Part shown: positions 1 through 12,000 of the stretch, in pieces | Layout of the letters: the number at the start of each line of letters is the position of its first letter | How positions within the stretch are numbered: the first letter of the stretch is position 1 | Notes under the pieces: generated by a model | What the model was told of the DNA's origin: nothing | Seen by the model: only the letters and a program-made list of their open reading frames with translations | Database searches by the model: none | Source: Apricaphanius iberus | Lineage: Eukaryota > Chordata > Actinopteri > Cyprinodontiformes > Aphaniidae | Assembly (NCBI GenBank): GCA_028564705.1 | Contig: JAPXFQ010002904.1 | Coordinates: forward strand, 1,798,001 to 1,862,000 | DNA length: 64,000 nt | Reading direction: 5' to 3' | Program-made: the position numbers and the translations under genes

Positions 1-179
1 CATGGTGCGATGGCTAATTTTGTTGTAGAATACGCGCGGTAAAGAAGCTTTGGTTAACCAGAGCGCTACACTTAACCCCTAATAACCACAATGAAGCTCT
101 ACAGACAGCTATAACGATCGTTATAAAGATGAATCGCTGTAATTGTTTACACGGACTCACCTGTTAGCTTAATTTACCC

Positions 180-838
180 ACTTGCTCCAGCGACTACAGC
201 GCGATAAACGGTTTGTTTCGCGGGAAATTGTTTGGCAGGCATTACCTGTCGAGATGTCGAGCGTCCCGGCGTCACGGGTGAGGTCCGGTGCATTCAGACC
301 GCGTAGATCGACTGCGCATGTGCGATTATACTAGTCTGGGTTTGAACGCGGAAGTCCAAAAGAGACACCGGATTGGTTCATTGAGGTTGAAGGAAATCCG
401 GTTCAGACAGAAAACACTAAATACGTTGTGCTATCGGCTCCAAAGACTTTAATCGTAGTTTTGCTGTTGTTTATATGAGGAGCATAAATTATTATAGATT
501 TAAATATAATAAAAAGCGGAACCGCTGTTAAAATAGTGGTAAACATTGCAGGTGTGTATTTCGTGTTTCTCCATCCGGCTCCCGAGTCGTCATTTTTATT
601 TGTTCTGGTGACGTGTAGTCGGAGCCTGTTTTCTTCTCTTCTGGAGAAGTACTGAGTGTACCCGGATATCAGCGCAGGGTATGGTTTAATTCGCTGCTTC
701 CAGGATGTCCCCGGTGTTCGGCTGCATCGTTAGGGCTTCTCGGTGAGAGCGTTATCGGAGCCGAGCGAGCCATCGGGGCCTGGAGTCCCAGGAATCCAGC
801 GACCAAACTGGTTTAGTTGGTTCTGCAGCATCGGAACG
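180..838 (+). promoter_or_regulatory. tm9sf1: CpG-rich promoter region and non-coding first exon of tm9sf1
   Basis: This stretch is richer in CG dinucleotides than anything for several kilobases downstream (clusters near 190-320 and 690-780). It ends with a good 5' splice site: exon base 838, then GTAAGA from 839. The first coding exon of tm9sf1 is preceded by a 3' splice site at 5979-5980 with 50 non-coding bases before the ATG, so an upstream non-coding exon is required, and this is the best candidate. A CRE-like TGACG core lies near 608-612. The transcription start is not visible; somewhere between 550 and 750 is a guess. The island may also serve a gene running left out of the window. Confidence 0.5.
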
Positions 839-1599
839 GTAAGACTTACCGATCAGAGTTTAGAAACTTCCATAGAGAGATTTTTTGGGGGTCTTCTGTT
901 GATCATATTTGGTTTAAGATGAAAATATCCATCTCTATATTATAGTGTTCTTATAGTGCCTGTGTAGACGTAGAAGTCTGATATTAAGTTTCTATAAAGC
1001 TACTTAGCAGGTCTTTCTGTAAAGACAACCAAATCCACCTTAGGTATAGTTTGTCATCTACAGAACACATAATTTTCATTTTTGTTTTTTGTTGAATTGT
1101 AATTAATAATTTTATCGACATAAAAACATAATTTCCCAAATATAACATTCCGCTCACATATGCCTCTATTGACATCACATCAGTTAAAAACCAAGTGATC
1201 GGTTCCTTCAAATACTTCCATTGATATTTTCTTGTTTTTCATCTTAATTTGTGAGTTTCCCCTCCTCAAAGGCCTTTTTTGCATTCCTTGTGGCTATAAC
1301 ATAACATCTGAGCTGTAAGTGAAAACATTCTATAATTTCAAGAAGGTTTGGTGTATATCACATGAAGGGGTATTATGTTGATCAAGTTCACTTTGCCTTT
1401 GTCATGTAATAATTTTCTACAGAAAGCTTTAGTGCAAATCATCAAACCCCTTCCTTGGTCTAACGGAGCACCACTACAAGAATGCACAACAACTTGCAAA
1501 AGAACTCAATAATATATCTGTAAAAAATAAATAAATCCATGTGTCACACAATGTTATATCATTATTTACCAATCTCTGCACTGATGCCACATTGCAGTG

Positions 1600-2310
1600 A
1601 CTAATGAAAGACAGAAATCTGATAAAAAATCATCTCAAATATGTGATGGAAATATCCACACTTATAGAATTTGTTGCAAAATCTGTCTATTTTCAGTTTA
1701 AAGGCAGAATTATTAGAATAAAGAGAGGTTTTGCAAGGGGAGCTCTACTATCTGCAATCATGGATGACCTGGAAAGCCATCCACACAGCACCTGAACACT
1801 GCAGACCAACACTACGGAAACGGCTCGTTGATGACATCCTGGAAAACAATAAAAATAAAGGTTGGACGTACAGAAGAACTCACTAAACACCTGAACACCA
1901 TAGACACAATGGGGAGCATAAAATTCACCCATGAAGAGGGAACGAATCGAATCATATCATGATTGGATATTAACATTCATTACAGAGAAGACAGCATTAT
2001 TATTATTGTTATTATTAATGTTTATTTGATATGGACAGCAATTACATTGGACAAACCAGATGTATTGTTTAGGTGTTTTAGCACAGATGCTAATTCGCAA
2101 CACTTGTCTATAGCTGGCTTTTAAAGAAGTAGAACAATTCAATTATCAACAAAGGAAAAAAAAACAGACAAAGATAGAAGAAAAACAACAAATCAGAAAA
2201 AGAAAAGAATTTAAAGAAATACAAACAACAAGTATTAAGCTCAAAGTGTACAGAAAGCCCACGGTACATTCTCTGGATGTCCAAAAACCTGAGCTGCTCG
2301 TGATGTAATT
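1600..2310 (+). mobile_element. Decayed Penelope-like retroelement fragment (reverse transcriptase)
   Basis: In three frames the translation resembles the Penelope-like reverse transcriptase. A segment with YFQFKGR is followed by a GFARG..LSAIM..LE segment, where the family has G.AMGSPLSPI.A.LYME. A remnant of the catalytic motif reads LVDD at about 1823-1834. Further on come a HLNTID..GSIKFTHEE-type segment at about 1885-1940 and a VYRKPT motif at about 2247-2264. Several frameshifts and stops break it, and a TTATTATTG-rich insertion at about 1996-2030 separates the last two blocks. It is a dead relic inside the tm9sf1 leader intron. Confidence 0.65.
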
Positions 2311-2359
2311 AACCTGAATAAACAACCAGCAGATAAAAAAAAAAAATCAAAAATAAATA

Positions 2360-2381
2360 AATATATATATATATATATATA
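2360..2381. repeat. (AT)n microsatellite
   Basis: Eleven perfect AT units follow an A-rich run, inside the tm9sf1 leader intron. Confidence 0.95.
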
Positions 2382-4859
2382 CAGAATTATTTGAAATTTA
2401 TACATGATTATGCAGCCCTGTGTTTACATTGTTTACTAGCTAATTAGTCTATTTAAAAAGCCTCAATCCATGCTGATATGCCGTCAATGGTTTCTTTGAC
2501 TTCCTCTTTAGACGTTAAAAACTCTTAATTCTTTATTCTATTTTACACACGTCTGTTAATGGTTACTTAACAAAAGGGTGTCATTGTTATAGTTTGGCGA
2601 TCTTTGAAACCCTAAAGAGACTCATAAAGTCTTGAGCTATTGCAAAATATCTTATCAAATTCTCAACTATAGATTGCATTGAGAGTAATAGAAGGAATTC
2701 AGGAATTTCCGGTGTGCAGACAAGCCCTAGGAGACGGCGCTTTTTCTAAATTGAGTATTAATAAGAGATCGGCATGCAGGGAAGCTTTCTTCATTGTGGG
2801 GTTCATTGGTCTTATAATTCCTAATTCTTGATCTCGCCTAAAAAGTTATTTGCTTCTCAGTACTGTGTAAACTCTGATATCAGCACTAAACATTTGGGGT
2901 AATAGATTCTCTACATATGATAAACCTAAATGTAAAAAAAGTATATACTGCAGAATCACAGCATTAAGACAACTATTTAAAACAGAAAGTGTATTTAAGG
3001 GCCCATTATGTAAAACTATTTGCTAACCAAATCAGAGCTTACCAGCTGTAGTCCCTTTAATATGAGTGACAAGGAGCAATGCTTCAGTGTTCACAACAGG
3101 ACTGTCCACGTTATTACTAAATGAAAGCATTCTAAGAGGTTGAATGTTGTTTTAATATGTGTGAGCACAAACATCACAGCTTTCTTTCAGCCAGCTGATT
3201 GGCAGTGGGTGGCATTGGGAGGTGAAACGGCCGGTTCACATCACTTAATGTACTGTAAATTTGCGGAAAAATGTTCACATTGTCTCTTTCTCTTTAATAA
3301 AATGATTTTTAACCATACGAACTCTATAAGTAAAAATATTTAACTCTTTTAAAATATAACTTTTTAAAAGCTCTGTATTCCTTCCTGTTTACCGACCCAA
3401 ACCTTTCTGGGAATCCCATTAAACTCGAACTGGTTTAGGAAAGTGAAGGCTCACTGGGAATCACCAGTTATAATGCTGACAGACCAGGCTATTGTTGGCT
3501 GTAATGCATTTAGATTGTTTTTACCCTGTAGCAACCTATTCACCGAAGCCTGGGTCAAGTGGAAGGATTTAAAAATTGATGGACGAGCTTCGGACTGCAC
3601 ACAAAACGATAAAATAAAATAAAAATCACAGATATTCCCGTTGTGCTGCGACCATGTGTGGTCAAACCGTTGTTACTCACGCACACGCTCCCTCTGAGCC
3701 GTGTCCGTGCTCCGTGCTGACAACGGGCTTCGCCCACAAAATCTGCGCTGCACACCAAAAAAATCCAACCTGAATTGAAAAGGAACAAATAATTCATCCT
3801 ATGCTATTTAAAATGTGACATCCTGTTTTACAAATCTGCCCATATTTTTTTGACTGTCTGAATAGTACAAATGTATTTATTTATTTATACTAATTCAGAA
3901 ACATGTATAATGTTTTAAAATGGGTCTGCAGTCTGACCGCTCATGTCGCATTACATTCAACGGAGCAGCTGGAGCAGGGTCTACTTAATATTTTCCTCCT
4001 CCTTTCTTAACATTTTTTATTACTTGTTCATAATTTTTTCAGCTCAACATGCAGAATATATTCAGAAATGACACAGATTGATATGTGCACAACTTTTTTG
4101 GGATAAAAGAATGAACACAGGCTCTACTTGATAAGTTATGGAGGTTAATTTGTTCTAGTTTTTTTCACTACATCACACACTTTGCCCTGACTGATCTGTG
4201 TTTCAATCTATTTCCACGCATTTGTGGATTGCGGTCAAGTGAGCCGACTTGCACTTTAAAAATAATAATAGATGCTTCAAAGGCGCCTTCCTGCATCACT
4301 GCCTGGTAGCTCGCTTTCTGATTGGCTACAGATCACTTTCATCAGGCTTCATGCTCGATTGTGCCCGGAACACACCACCCACACTGTAATATTGGAATAA
4401 GACAAACCAACATGTTGGATATTCCCGATTTGCAATAGGTACTGAAGTCCTTGTGAGCAGACCCGATCACTCTAAACACACCACACATGGCAGGAATATG
4501 TTTGAGGATTATTTTAAGAGCCATCCCGATTTTCGGGTGTTGTCGGAAGGGGAAAATTGGCATAAAAATCCTGCCGTCTGAACTAGGCTTAAAGCTGGCT
4601 GCCTAGGAGTGTGTGCAGGGAAGATTTGTCGAGATGCAAATGTCTGATGAGCAAAAAAATAATTCTTTTCCCACTTTTTTAACTTTCACTGCAGCTGTCA
4701 CTACACATATACACTACACATGCAAGGCAGCCGTATTCCATTTTGAGGTTTGTTAGGTGAGCAAGCTCTTCATTTCCCAGTCAAAGTTACAACTAGGAGT
4801 TTTTTTGTAAAAAAACAAACTGTTGTACACTTTGAAGTGTCATCTTCTGAGTGGAAATA

Positions 4860-5222
4860 AGCCAGGTAAAGTTTCTTTATCGGGTGGCATCGGGTATCTG
4901 GGCCGATACCGTTCTTACTGTATCGGTTAACTGATACTGCGAACAAATTCTTAAAATGTTTCAACTTAAATGTTTAAACAAAAAATGTTTATTTTTCACT
5001 TGATTTTTGTGTGTGTCATTATTAGCAGTATTTTGTTTGTTTTTTTCATCTGATTCTCCATCATTTGTTGTAACAACCAGAGAAGAAGAAAACCTGTCTT
5101 CCACTTCATTGCATTTTTTGATGTGGTTGAAGTATCGTCTTTAGTATTCCATATCGGCTAGTGCCCAAATCCAAATATCGGTATTGTATCAGTTTGATAG
5201 AAGTGTTATTGTTGCATGCCTA
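4860..5222 (+). mobile_element. GATACC/TATCGG-rich MITE, copy 1
   Basis: This is a diverged copy of a short element also present at 31082-31392 (opposite orientation) and about 51650-52008. Shared features are an opening GGCCGATACCGTTCT block, a second block of TATCGGTTAACTGATAC type, an AT-rich middle, and a terminal TATCAGTTTG..AGTG..ATTGTTGCATGCCTAG block. There is no open reading frame, so it is a non-autonomous DNA element, probably hAT-related. Confidence 0.6.
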
Positions 5223-5980
5223 GTTATTTTATTCCCATTCATCACATTAAAAATATTGCCACTTATTTGATTTTTGCCGAAGTGACTAGCCTAATTATTT
5301 TTCCAGCTCATGTACCTTCATACGTCCTAAAACTCTCCCAAAGAGCTTATCAGTCACTGAGGCAGACAGAAAGCATCAGCAGGTCTGAGGAATGCCGGTC
5401 AGCAAACAAGTTCAAAGTGAAAACGCTTTGCATCACGGATTCTCACATAATAAATTCATATCATGGCAAAAATTTGTCTTAAAATTTCTTTTTGTTGCAC
5501 TAGCTTGTTAGGGTGTTACCATACTCATGTCAGAATATAAGGGATCATTGCAGAAATTATGACTTTTACATTTCCATTTACAGCAAATATTTTGGTTATA
5601 ATGGTTCTAAAGTATTATATTTATCATAACATGATTTTAACTTAAAATTTGCACTGCCAGTGCATATAAAACCCAGATTTTTTTCCTAAGACGTGCTTTT
5701 TAAGGCTGTATGAAACTGTATCTGTGTCCCGCCAGGTGTTCTGATGAGATTCCAGCTCTGTGAAAATTTTGACACGCACAACGAGCGCAGCATCTCTTTG
5801 TTACAATAAAGAGGTCACTGTGAATAATAAAGTCTGTTTCTAGGTTTTCTGCTGTTTTTTATTGAAAGAAAATCGTCTAAATGAGTGAAAGACTGATTTG
5901 ATCTCTTGGGAGCGGTATGATTAGAAGTCTGAAACGGCGATTTTTAACACGAATTGACCAACTGCGTGTCTTTGCTGCAG

Positions 5981-6030
5981 GTGTTGCACACGGTGGAACT
6001 GGATAGCTCCCGGGTGGCTACGGGAGGAAG
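5981..6030 (+). other. tm9sf1: 3' splice site and 5' UTR part of tm9sf1 coding exon 1
   Basis: A clear acceptor (TTTGCTGCAG, ending at 5980) precedes 50 bases of untranslated leader with no ATG before the start codon. The start context GGAAGATGGC has A at -3 and G at +4, a strong vertebrate initiation context. Confidence 0.8.
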
Positions 6031-9000
6031 ATGGCAGCGCTCTGTGTCTTGATCCTGGGCTTGTTCTCAGGCTGGGCAGTGGGCTACAAGCAGGGGGACA
6101 ATGTGACTCTTTATGTTAACAAAGTGGGCCCTTATCACAATCCTCAGGAGACATATCACTACTACACTCTGCCTGTTTGCAGACCGGATAAGGTCAGTCC
6201 TCACCGCTGTCTCACTGTGTGGAAATATGTTCCAAGAAATGAAGTCCTTCTAATAGCTGATTTTTTTTTTTACTGCTAAATTAATTAGGAAGATGAATAG
6301 ATTTAGCAAATGCAGTTCAATTACTTGTTTTATTACACTTTAACTATAAATTAGGAGCAATGCTTAAAATGCATTTTAAACCTTTTTATGTAAGATCTTG
6401 ATTAAGACAAGTTGCTTTAAAAATCTCTTTAAAGCTTGGAGCGTCCTGTTTTGAATAGACATTAAGACAAGGTGACTTTTGGTATAAATGCTTTAAAGCA
6501 GGCTCACTAAGACGTGTTGAAATCAAATAAATTGTGGTTCTGTTCTGATGTTTATCACATCATGAAACGTCCTCTCCCTCAGGTTCACCACAAGTCCCTG
6601 AGTCTGGGCGAAGTGCTGGACGGTGACAGAATGGCAGAGTCTTTGTATCACATCCGCTTCCGAGAGAACGTGGAGAGAAAGACGCTCTGCAAGCTCACAC
6701 TGTCAGAAAAACAGGTAAGTTATTGGATCCGGTTGGTGTTAAGAGCAAAGATATGTGAAAAGTCTTAAAAAATAAACTCAGCTTTTATTGCTTTAGCTTA
6801 GACTTACACTGAACAAAGGTCTACAGTTTGTTTTTTGTTGTTGTCATTTTTGTTCCTTTTGAACCTCTGATTTTGCTTATTTTATGTTGCTTGTTTTAAT
6901 CTTAAATTTTCAACTATTGCGCTGACAGCAAATATGGGCTAGTTTACACTTAAACACACAAGCAATTCATGTAGCCATATAAGGACTTGTTCCTGAATAA
7001 AATGTATTCTTGTCTTTTTACAAGTATTTAAAACCTATAGCAGGGGTGAGCATCTTCCCCTTTGGTTTTTTTAAATAAAATGTGCCTTGAACGGTAAAAA
7101 GCTACAAGACGCTTTTGAAAAAATGCATGATTTTAAAAGAAGTACAACCAAAAATAATTTTTGCTTCAAAGCTGAATCAAAGAACAGCAATTTGCTTTTT
7201 TTAAACAAAAATGGCATCAAATCTTAGCAAAATGTGTTTTTTGATTCAAAGTTTGTTGAAAATAAAGGAAACCTAACTTCATTTAAAGGTTTGACTTTTC
7301 TACATTGTTTTAGTCTGAGATTATCCTGAACCGGTGCAGTATAACCAGATGTTATAATAGTTGTAACTTTTTTAAGTGTTTAAAATGAAGAATGACAACC
7401 TTCTTTCTTTTTGCCTATAAAAGCTGTACTGTTTGTTGCGTCTCAGGTGGACGAGCTTCGGGAGGCCATCGAGGAGCTGTATTACTTTGAATTTGTCTTG
7501 GACGATATTCCGTTTTGGGGGTTTGTGGGATACATAGAAGAGAACGGCTTCCTGCCTCACAGTCACAAGGTGAACAATGAAGCTGTGTAGATTTAGTTTT
7601 AATTGACTTTTTTTGGCGTCCATCTGCCTACTTTCCCCTTTGATCTCTTCTTACCCTTTTGTTCTGCCAGGTGGGTTTGTGGACTCACCTAGACTTCAAC
7701 ATCGAGTACAACGGCGACTCTGTGATCTTCGCCAACGTCTCTGTGAAGGACGTCAAGCCCTTTCCCTTGGAGGAGGGGGCAGGGACAGCTGTGGGTGGGG
7801 TCGGCGTGGGTGGAGGCAGCTTGACGGTGACGCACACCTACAGTGTCCGCTGGTACGAGTCCAACCTGCCGTTTGCTCGGAGGGCTGAGCGCCTCAGAGA
7901 CTACTCGTTCTTCCCGAAAACATTGGAGATCCACTGGTTGTCTATCATCAACTCGCTGGTGCTGGTGGTGCTGCTGCTGGGTTTCGTTATCATCATCCTC
8001 ATGCGGGTGCTTAAAAATGATTTTGCCAGGTAAGCAGAGAACCTCAGTCCACCTTGATTTTGTTGAAACCTTGTGGGCATGGCTTTGCTTGGGCTGTTTT
8101 TGGTCAGTTTAGTGTCAAACCTTTGTACTACTTCAATGAAAAGTTGGATTATAGTGAACATTCGCCTTCTTATCTGCTCCATGTTTGGTGTTTTTGGTCA
8201 TTTAAAGAGTGATTTGGGTGCATGAGAAGTTAATGTCCACATGTAGATTTTTTATTTTTTTTATTACTGGTTACAAAGGGACACAGAAGACCTTTGTGGT
8301 GAATATTATCAGTGCCAATTCAGTCTTCCAGATGAAATACTGATCAGGGACAAAATAGCATTTCAGGTTTTTTTAAGGTTAGGCATTTACCAAATACCAA
8401 GTCCCAGCCCAAAACAAGCACAATATATAAATGCAAAAATATTCACAGTCAAATCACCAGTGTTTGGTAGAAACTATGTCCCTACATGGCAAATCTACTA
8501 GAAGGTATGGTAGAGTGATAGAAAAATAGAAGATTTGGCTCTAACATCTATTAATAGCTGCTAGCCGTGTGTGGACTCCTCTAAAATCAGTAGTTCTACC
8601 AATGGATTACCTCAGTGATACACAAGGAAATGATCTCTTCAAGCACCCTTCAGTTTATACCCTGCATCCTCTGGGTTTTGAGCCTTATTCGCTTTTTTCA
8701 ATGTGTTGCTGTTATTTCGAACGTGACCGTGTGTGTCAGGAGCTTTAAATCAGAGTTTCTGCTGGTCTGTCTCAATATGCTGCTCCAGTTCACTTTAGAA
8801 AGCTTAAATGATGTTCTAACATGTCACCAAAAGTTTGCATAGATTTACTATTGATTCTAAAGATATAGCTGACTCAACAGATATAGCTACAGCTTTTAAA
8901 AAAACTAATATCTTGTACCTGCTGCTAATGCTTTCCTTTGTCTTTACCCCTAAGCCAGTGTTACAATGATTATTCTGTTTTCATATGACTCATTGATCAT

Positions 9001-12000
9001 TTCACTGTGTGACCAAAACTTACTGAAAAAGTTGTTCTCCTACTACATGAGTTAAATGCTTTGCTTTGATCAGTGTAACATCTATTGACTAGCATTTCAG
9101 CTGCTCTCTGTGCATCTCTTTCTTCTTCACCGTCTTGATTTTAACACTGTAAAGAGCGGGTTAAGTTACGCAACCCGATTACCCAGTTGGGTGCAAATGA
9201 AATACTCAGACGTATCAGCATGTGTCAGGAGCTGCGTATTAATAGTAACTATAGAACAAATTCCTTTTAGAAATTTAAAACCACACAAACAGTAAACTTG
9301 CACATACATTGTTAAAGCGTCATTTTCAAAATGGCCTTCCTTGTTGATTTCAGGTACAATGTGGAAGAGGAAGGCGGCTGTGACGATTTGGATCAAGGAG
9401 ATAACGGCTGGAAAATCATACACACCGACGTTTTCAGATTCCCGCCATTCAAAAGCCTGCTGTGTGCTGTTCTCGGAGTCGGAGCTCAGTTCTTAACTCT
9501 CGCCACGGGTGAGCATCTGGACAAAAGAAAAAAAGATTGAGCAAACAGCTAATCGCGTAGACACAAGTCTGTTCGACTGAAAACTACGACTGCAGCAGAG
9601 TAGTTTCAGCTCCAGTCATCCTTTGTAACAGTCTGTTGAATCTAGATCTACAGGTTACATTGAAAAGAAAACCATGAACAAAAGTTTGGAAAGTGTCCTG
9701 GTTGAGAAGTATAATTTTCCCGTGTTTCTTTCTTTTTTTCTTTTTTTTACTCCAGCCATCATCGTCATGGCGTTGCTGGGAATGTTCAACATGCATCGGC
9801 ACGGGGCCATCAACTCGGCCGCCATCGTCCTGTACGCTCTGACCAGCTGTGTGTCCGGCTACGTCTCATGCAGTTTCTACACGCAGATCAACGGCCAGCG
9901 CTGGGTCTGGAACATCATCCTCACCTCATCTCTTTTCTCAGGTAAAGTTGGTTTAGGAACCTCAATAGTTAACCTTCAGACCGTATAATCTGTTTATTTT
10001 AACATGTGGAAGTGTAACGAGGCAAGAGGATTTCATGTAGATGGTCAGTTTTATACGTACAGATTACATCAGTAAGTAAATTTACAAAAATCTAAATATC
10101 AAGGAGTTTTTTTGCTAAAAGTAGAAACTCTGCGGGAAGTTGGTGGAAATATGAAAAATCTTACATATTTCATTGAGCACGATAGTTTTGTGTTTAAAGT
10201 TACAAGGTTCCTATTTTAGGTTGGAACTCATAATAAGGAAATTATGATTTGTCTTTTTAACCTTGTCTGTGAGGTCAAAGAGGCAGTGCTTCATTTGTTT
10301 TGCTCTGAACATTTAAATAAATGCAAAATACAACACAGCCTTCATAGCCATGATTAAAAAGCCGCCTGAATCCATGAGGATTATTCTTTCTTAGAGCTTT
10401 AATTAAATATCTGCTCAAAGCAACAAAAAAAACAACACATCAATGTAAAATTGTTATCTTTACAAAGTTGGAGAGAAAAGGAAGGAAAAAAATAAGAAAG
10501 ATGACAAGGCTGTTTACCATTAATTTGCCCAAAAATGACTTAATATTCATGAAGTAATTAAAGAAAACACTTTTTATTTTGTATTTTATAAACAGACTTG
10601 AGCAAATAGATAATGACCTCCCAAAATTAGAATAACACACCGTTTATTCTTTTTTTCCTCATTTTATTGAAATATAACAAGCTGATATTAGATTAGTTAG
10701 TCAGGCTGTCTGCTGTAGTAGCTCGTCTGCCATGATTTGCTCATAACGTGCCGACTGTAGTTTTAAAACGGCGTTACCAGAGAAATGAGTGGCACTCATT
10801 TACAGACTTTTGATGTTTTTTTGTGGCTCGTAATATTGCCTAACAGACAAATTTGTTGAAAAATGATTTCAGCCTGCTGTTACTCTGTATTACAGGCAGC
10901 CGAAGAAACCTTTTGACATCTCTTATTACGGCATTGGTCTGTATAAAACTAAAATTTTAATATTTAGAACCTTAATTTAGCAGTAGAACAGCAACCAACA
11001 CCCTCTTACAACAATCATAATAGTATACGGCTGATTAGATGTAAAGTAAACATAATTCCCACTAGCGTCCTGCTTAAATGACTTTATTAGTGCCTTTTAT
11101 TGCCATTTAGAATTAGCAGGCGGTATGCAGTTAGGAGTGAAAGCTGCAGTAGAGTTAATGTTTGTCCTCTTTCCTTCTGGTTTTCTTGCAAATCCTGCAA
11201 ATGTAACACTCTCTAAAGGTTGAGTAGGTTTTAATCCATTCAGCAGATTTAAATGTTTTGCATTTCAACAAAAATATTGTATCTGATGGGCTCATAAGTT
11301 ATTAACAATTTGCATTGCTTCATTCAGGTTAATGGAATCCACCGTCTGTGTGCTTGGGCTGCAACATTAGATCACATATTAATAACTTTTTAATTAGTGA
11401 AAAAGCTCTGAGGCACCTTTGCATGAAATGAAAATGTGCAGATGCATTTTACTGACCTGGTCACACTTCCCCACAGCTCCGCTTTTCTTCACTTGGAGCA
11501 TAGTGAACTCGGTTCACTGGTGGAGCGGCTCCACTCAGGCTCTGCCGGCCACCACCGTGCTCCTGCTGCTGGGCGCCTGGGTGCTGGTGGGCTTCCCGCT
11601 CAGCGTCATCGGCGGCATCGTGGGAAAGAACCGAGCCGGCAGTTTTCAGGCGCCGTGCCGCACTCGTAATATCGCCCGGCAGATCCCCCCACAGCCCTGG
11701 TACAAACACACTGTCGTTCACATGGCCATTGGTGGCTTCCTACCTTTCAGGTGAGCTCTCCGTTTGGGTGACAAAGAGGTGCAGCTTGGAAGTTTAGATT
11801 TTTACTTCAGATTATGTTAACAATAGATTTCTTGAAGGTTGCTTAGAATTGTCATTTTCAGAGCCTTGCCAAATGATTCATACCTCATGAACTTTTTTCA
11901 AATTTTGTCACATTATAACCAGAAACTACACTTTATAAGTTTGTATTCCATTTGATAGATTAACTCAAATAAGTGCATAATGGTAAAGGAGATGGAAAGT

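Larger units (their letters stand above)
839..5980 (+). other. 5.1 kb intron in the tm9sf1 5' UTR
   Basis: The intron runs from the donor at 839 to the acceptor at 5979-5980 (TTTGCTGCAG) and contains no gene that I can support. It holds a decayed Penelope-like reverse transcriptase relic (about 1600-2310), an AT microsatellite and a MITE rich in GATACC (about 4860-5222). A segment at about 4260-4600 ends in a TE-like motif (AACTAGGCTTAAA). The rest is AT-rich sequence. The intron inference depends on the first-exon call and would be settled by one cDNA. Confidence 0.5.

Noticed and set aside
1604..1795. A possible small gene of 63 codons
   Set aside because: It resembles part of a Penelope-like reverse transcriptase and is followed by frameshifted remains of the same element.
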